Shown here: positions 40,904 through 41,966 of the stretch, one piece after another
Numbering within the stretch: position 1 is the stretch's first letter
How the letters are laid out: every line of letters begins with the position of its first letter
IMG/VR virus record: IMGVR_UViG_3300026221_000042
Span: 1-41,966 of that record
Length of the DNA stretch: 41,966 nt
Reading direction: 5' to 3' (one strand)
Source of the DNA: a virus
Program-made: the position numbers and the translations under genes
The notes under the pieces: model-generated
Told to the model about the DNA's origin: nothing
The model's input: the letters and a program-made list of their open reading frames with translations, nothing else
The model's database searches: none

Positions 40904-40975
40904 TGTGTACACTCCTTTCATATACACATGAGTGTACACAAAAATCACAAATTGAAGGTACACAAGCTAAATCAC
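40904..40975. promoter_or_regulatory. GTGTACAC repeats at the int start
   Basis: GTGTACAC is found at 40905-40912 (between ribosome site and start codon) and at 40932-40939, with related ATACACAT (40922-40929) and GGTACACA (40957-40964). These could be integrase arm sites or an operator for autoregulation. Confidence 0.5.
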
Positions 40976-41075
40976 AACAAATCATCTTGAAGCAAGCTAT
41001 GTACCTAAGGCAATGATATGATTATACAAATCAAATCAGAACAAACTAACAAACAAAGAATTCAAGTGAAAACAG
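40976..41075. other. AT-rich prophage right end
   Basis: No gene. This strongly A-rich stretch separates int from sapC and replaces the 3' part of sapB that should stand here. TTGAAG (40989-40994) could be part of a weak promoter for sapC, but no convincing -10 box follows at the right distance. Confidence 0.5.
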
Positions 41076-41092
41076 ATGCCCTACGATAACGT
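41073..41092. other. Predicted attR core at the sapB/sapC overlap
   Basis: The sapC start ATGCCCTACGATAAC also contains GCC CTA CGA TAA, which in the other frame reads Ala-Leu-Arg-stop, the known C-terminal end of SapB. Codons before it do not encode SapB. The crossover therefore probably lies in or next to this stretch. The matching attL is beyond the left edge of the window. Confidence 0.6.
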
Positions 41093-41966
41093 ATACCGCG
41101 AAAAACAGATGCCAAGCCCGTTCCGCCAGATGTGGGACATTTTCTATCGCGACACGTTGTCGATGATTGGCTTCTATGGCCTCCTCGGGCTACTGTTTTT
41201 ATGCATCTTTGGACACCTGCTGGCACCCTATGCGTTGGACCAACAGTTCCTCGGTTCCCAGTTGCTGCCACCTTCGTGGTCGCGCAATGGTAACGTGGCA
41301 TTTTTCCTCGGTACCGACGATCTCGGCAGGGATTTACTCAGCCGTATTCTCACCGGTGCGGCACCAACCATTGGCGGAGCCATTGTTATCACACTGGCGG
41401 CGGCATTATTCGGCGTGATTATTGGTGTACTGGCAGGAATAACCCGTGGCCTAAAGTCTGCCATTCTCAACCATATTCTCGATACGCTGCTTTCCATTCC
41501 CTCGCTGCTGCTGGCGATTATTGTCGTCGCCTTCCTTGGGCCAAAGCTGGAACACGCCATGCTTGCCGTCTGGCTGGCACTTTTACCGCGGATTGCACGC
41601 ACCATTTACAGCGCGGTGCATGATGAATTGGAAAAAGAGTATGTTATCGCCGTCCGTCTGGACGGAGCCTCGACCTGGCAGATCCTGCGCTATGCGGTAT
41701 TACCGAATATTGTGGCCGTCCTGGTGACTGAATTCACCCGCGCCCTGTCGATGGCTGTCTTGGACATCGCCGCGTTGGGCTTTCTCGATTTAGGTGCACA
41801 GTTGCCGTCACCGGAATGGGGTGCCATGCTTGGCGACTCGCTGGAGCTGGTTTATGTCGCGCCCTGGTCAGTGATGCTGCCTGGTGCGGCCATTCTGGTC
41901 AGCGTCTTACTGATTAACCTGCTGGGTGACGGAATGCGTCGGGCAATCAATGCGGGGGTGGAATAA
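41076..41966 (+). CDS. sapC: Peptide transport permease SapC
   Basis: 296 residues, the same length as E. coli SapC, and very similar from end to end ([71 protein letters not shown]). It is an inner-membrane permease of the SapABCDF importer (membrane segments near 25-45, 100-125, 145-165, 205-225 and 260-285; EAA loop in HDELEKEYV). The system is linked to antimicrobial peptide resistance and putrescine/peptide transport. The gene is intact, but the prophage separates it from sapAB, so it must be transcribed from a promoter in or near the prophage end. Confidence 0.97.
   Translation: MPYDNVYREKQMPSPFRQMWDIFYRDTLSMIGFYGLLGLLFLCIFGHLLAPYALDQQFLGSQLLPPSWSRNGNVAFFLGTDDLGRDLLSRILTGAAPTIGGAIVITLAAALFGVIIGVLAGITRGLKSAILNHILDTLLSIPSLLLAIIVVAFLGPKLEHAMLAVWLALLPRIARTIYSAVHDELEKEYVIAVRLDGASTWQILRYAVLPNIVAVLVTEFTRALSMAVLDIAALGFLDLGAQLPSPEWGAMLGDSLELVYVAPWSVMLPGAAILVSVLLINLLGDGMRRAINAGVE

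Noticed and set aside
40989-41075. A strong new promoter for sapC in the prophage end
   Set aside because: TTGAAG is present, but no -10 box lies 16-18 bases downstream; the TATGAT-like sequence is too far away.

Overview
The window is most of a temperate, lambda-organised siphophage prophage with an HK97-type head, sitting in the chromosome of a member of the Enterobacterales. The host call rests on the last gene, an intact sapC (peptide-transport permease), and on enterobacterial phage families throughout. The SapC sequence differs enough from E. coli that a Yersinia/Serratia/Hafnia-like host seems more likely than Escherichia, but the genus cannot be fixed from here. The right prophage end lies at the sapB/sapC junction; the left attachment site is outside the window.

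Layout from left to right. A LexA-controlled umuDC pair (1-1.7 kb) is followed by the late operon read leftwards: tail fibre, tail tip J, I, a lipoprotein, K, L, M, tape measure, the G/GT frameshift pair, tail tube, head-tail joining genes, major capsid, prohead protease, portal, terminase, a cos-like region and an HNH nuclease (1.8-22.3 kb). Next comes a lysis region (22.7-24.9 kb) holding holin, lysozyme and nested Rz/Rz1, plus a second, deleted Rz/Rz1 copy. From 24.9 to 26.6 kb two small cargo cassettes lie between duplicated boundary sequences. Then follow a DNA methyltransferase, two tRNA genes, an AT-rich two-gene operon on the opposite strand (28.9-30.6 kb), antiterminator Q, a DUF968 nuclease-like gene, a Dam-type methylase, replication gene O with iterons, a CII-like regulator, Cro, and CI on the + strand. 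The left early arm (+ strand, 35.7-39.8 kb) carries an early gene, phage RdgC, small regulators and an excisionase-like gene. It is interrupted by a leftward membrane-protein cluster and by two large stem-loop elements. The integrase faces inward and abuts sapC.

How it works together. CI and Cro probably act on four CTAA-N6-TTAG sites placed in both early control regions. CII and O/ori lie on the leftward early transcript leading to Q. Q would then let polymerase read through many short hairpin terminators that punctuate the late genes. SOS induction would switch on umuDC and cleave CI, whose Ala-Gly site and Ser/Lys dyad are present.

Accessory content is concentrated in four places: umuDC, 22.7-26.6 kb, 28.2-30.7 kb and 36.4-37.3 kb. 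The best candidate for an undescribed system is the operon at 28,919-30,639: two tightly coupled genes, AT-rich, with their own terminator, wedged between Q and the late genes. The 2TM cluster at 36,485-37,228 and the paired stem-loop elements around it come next.
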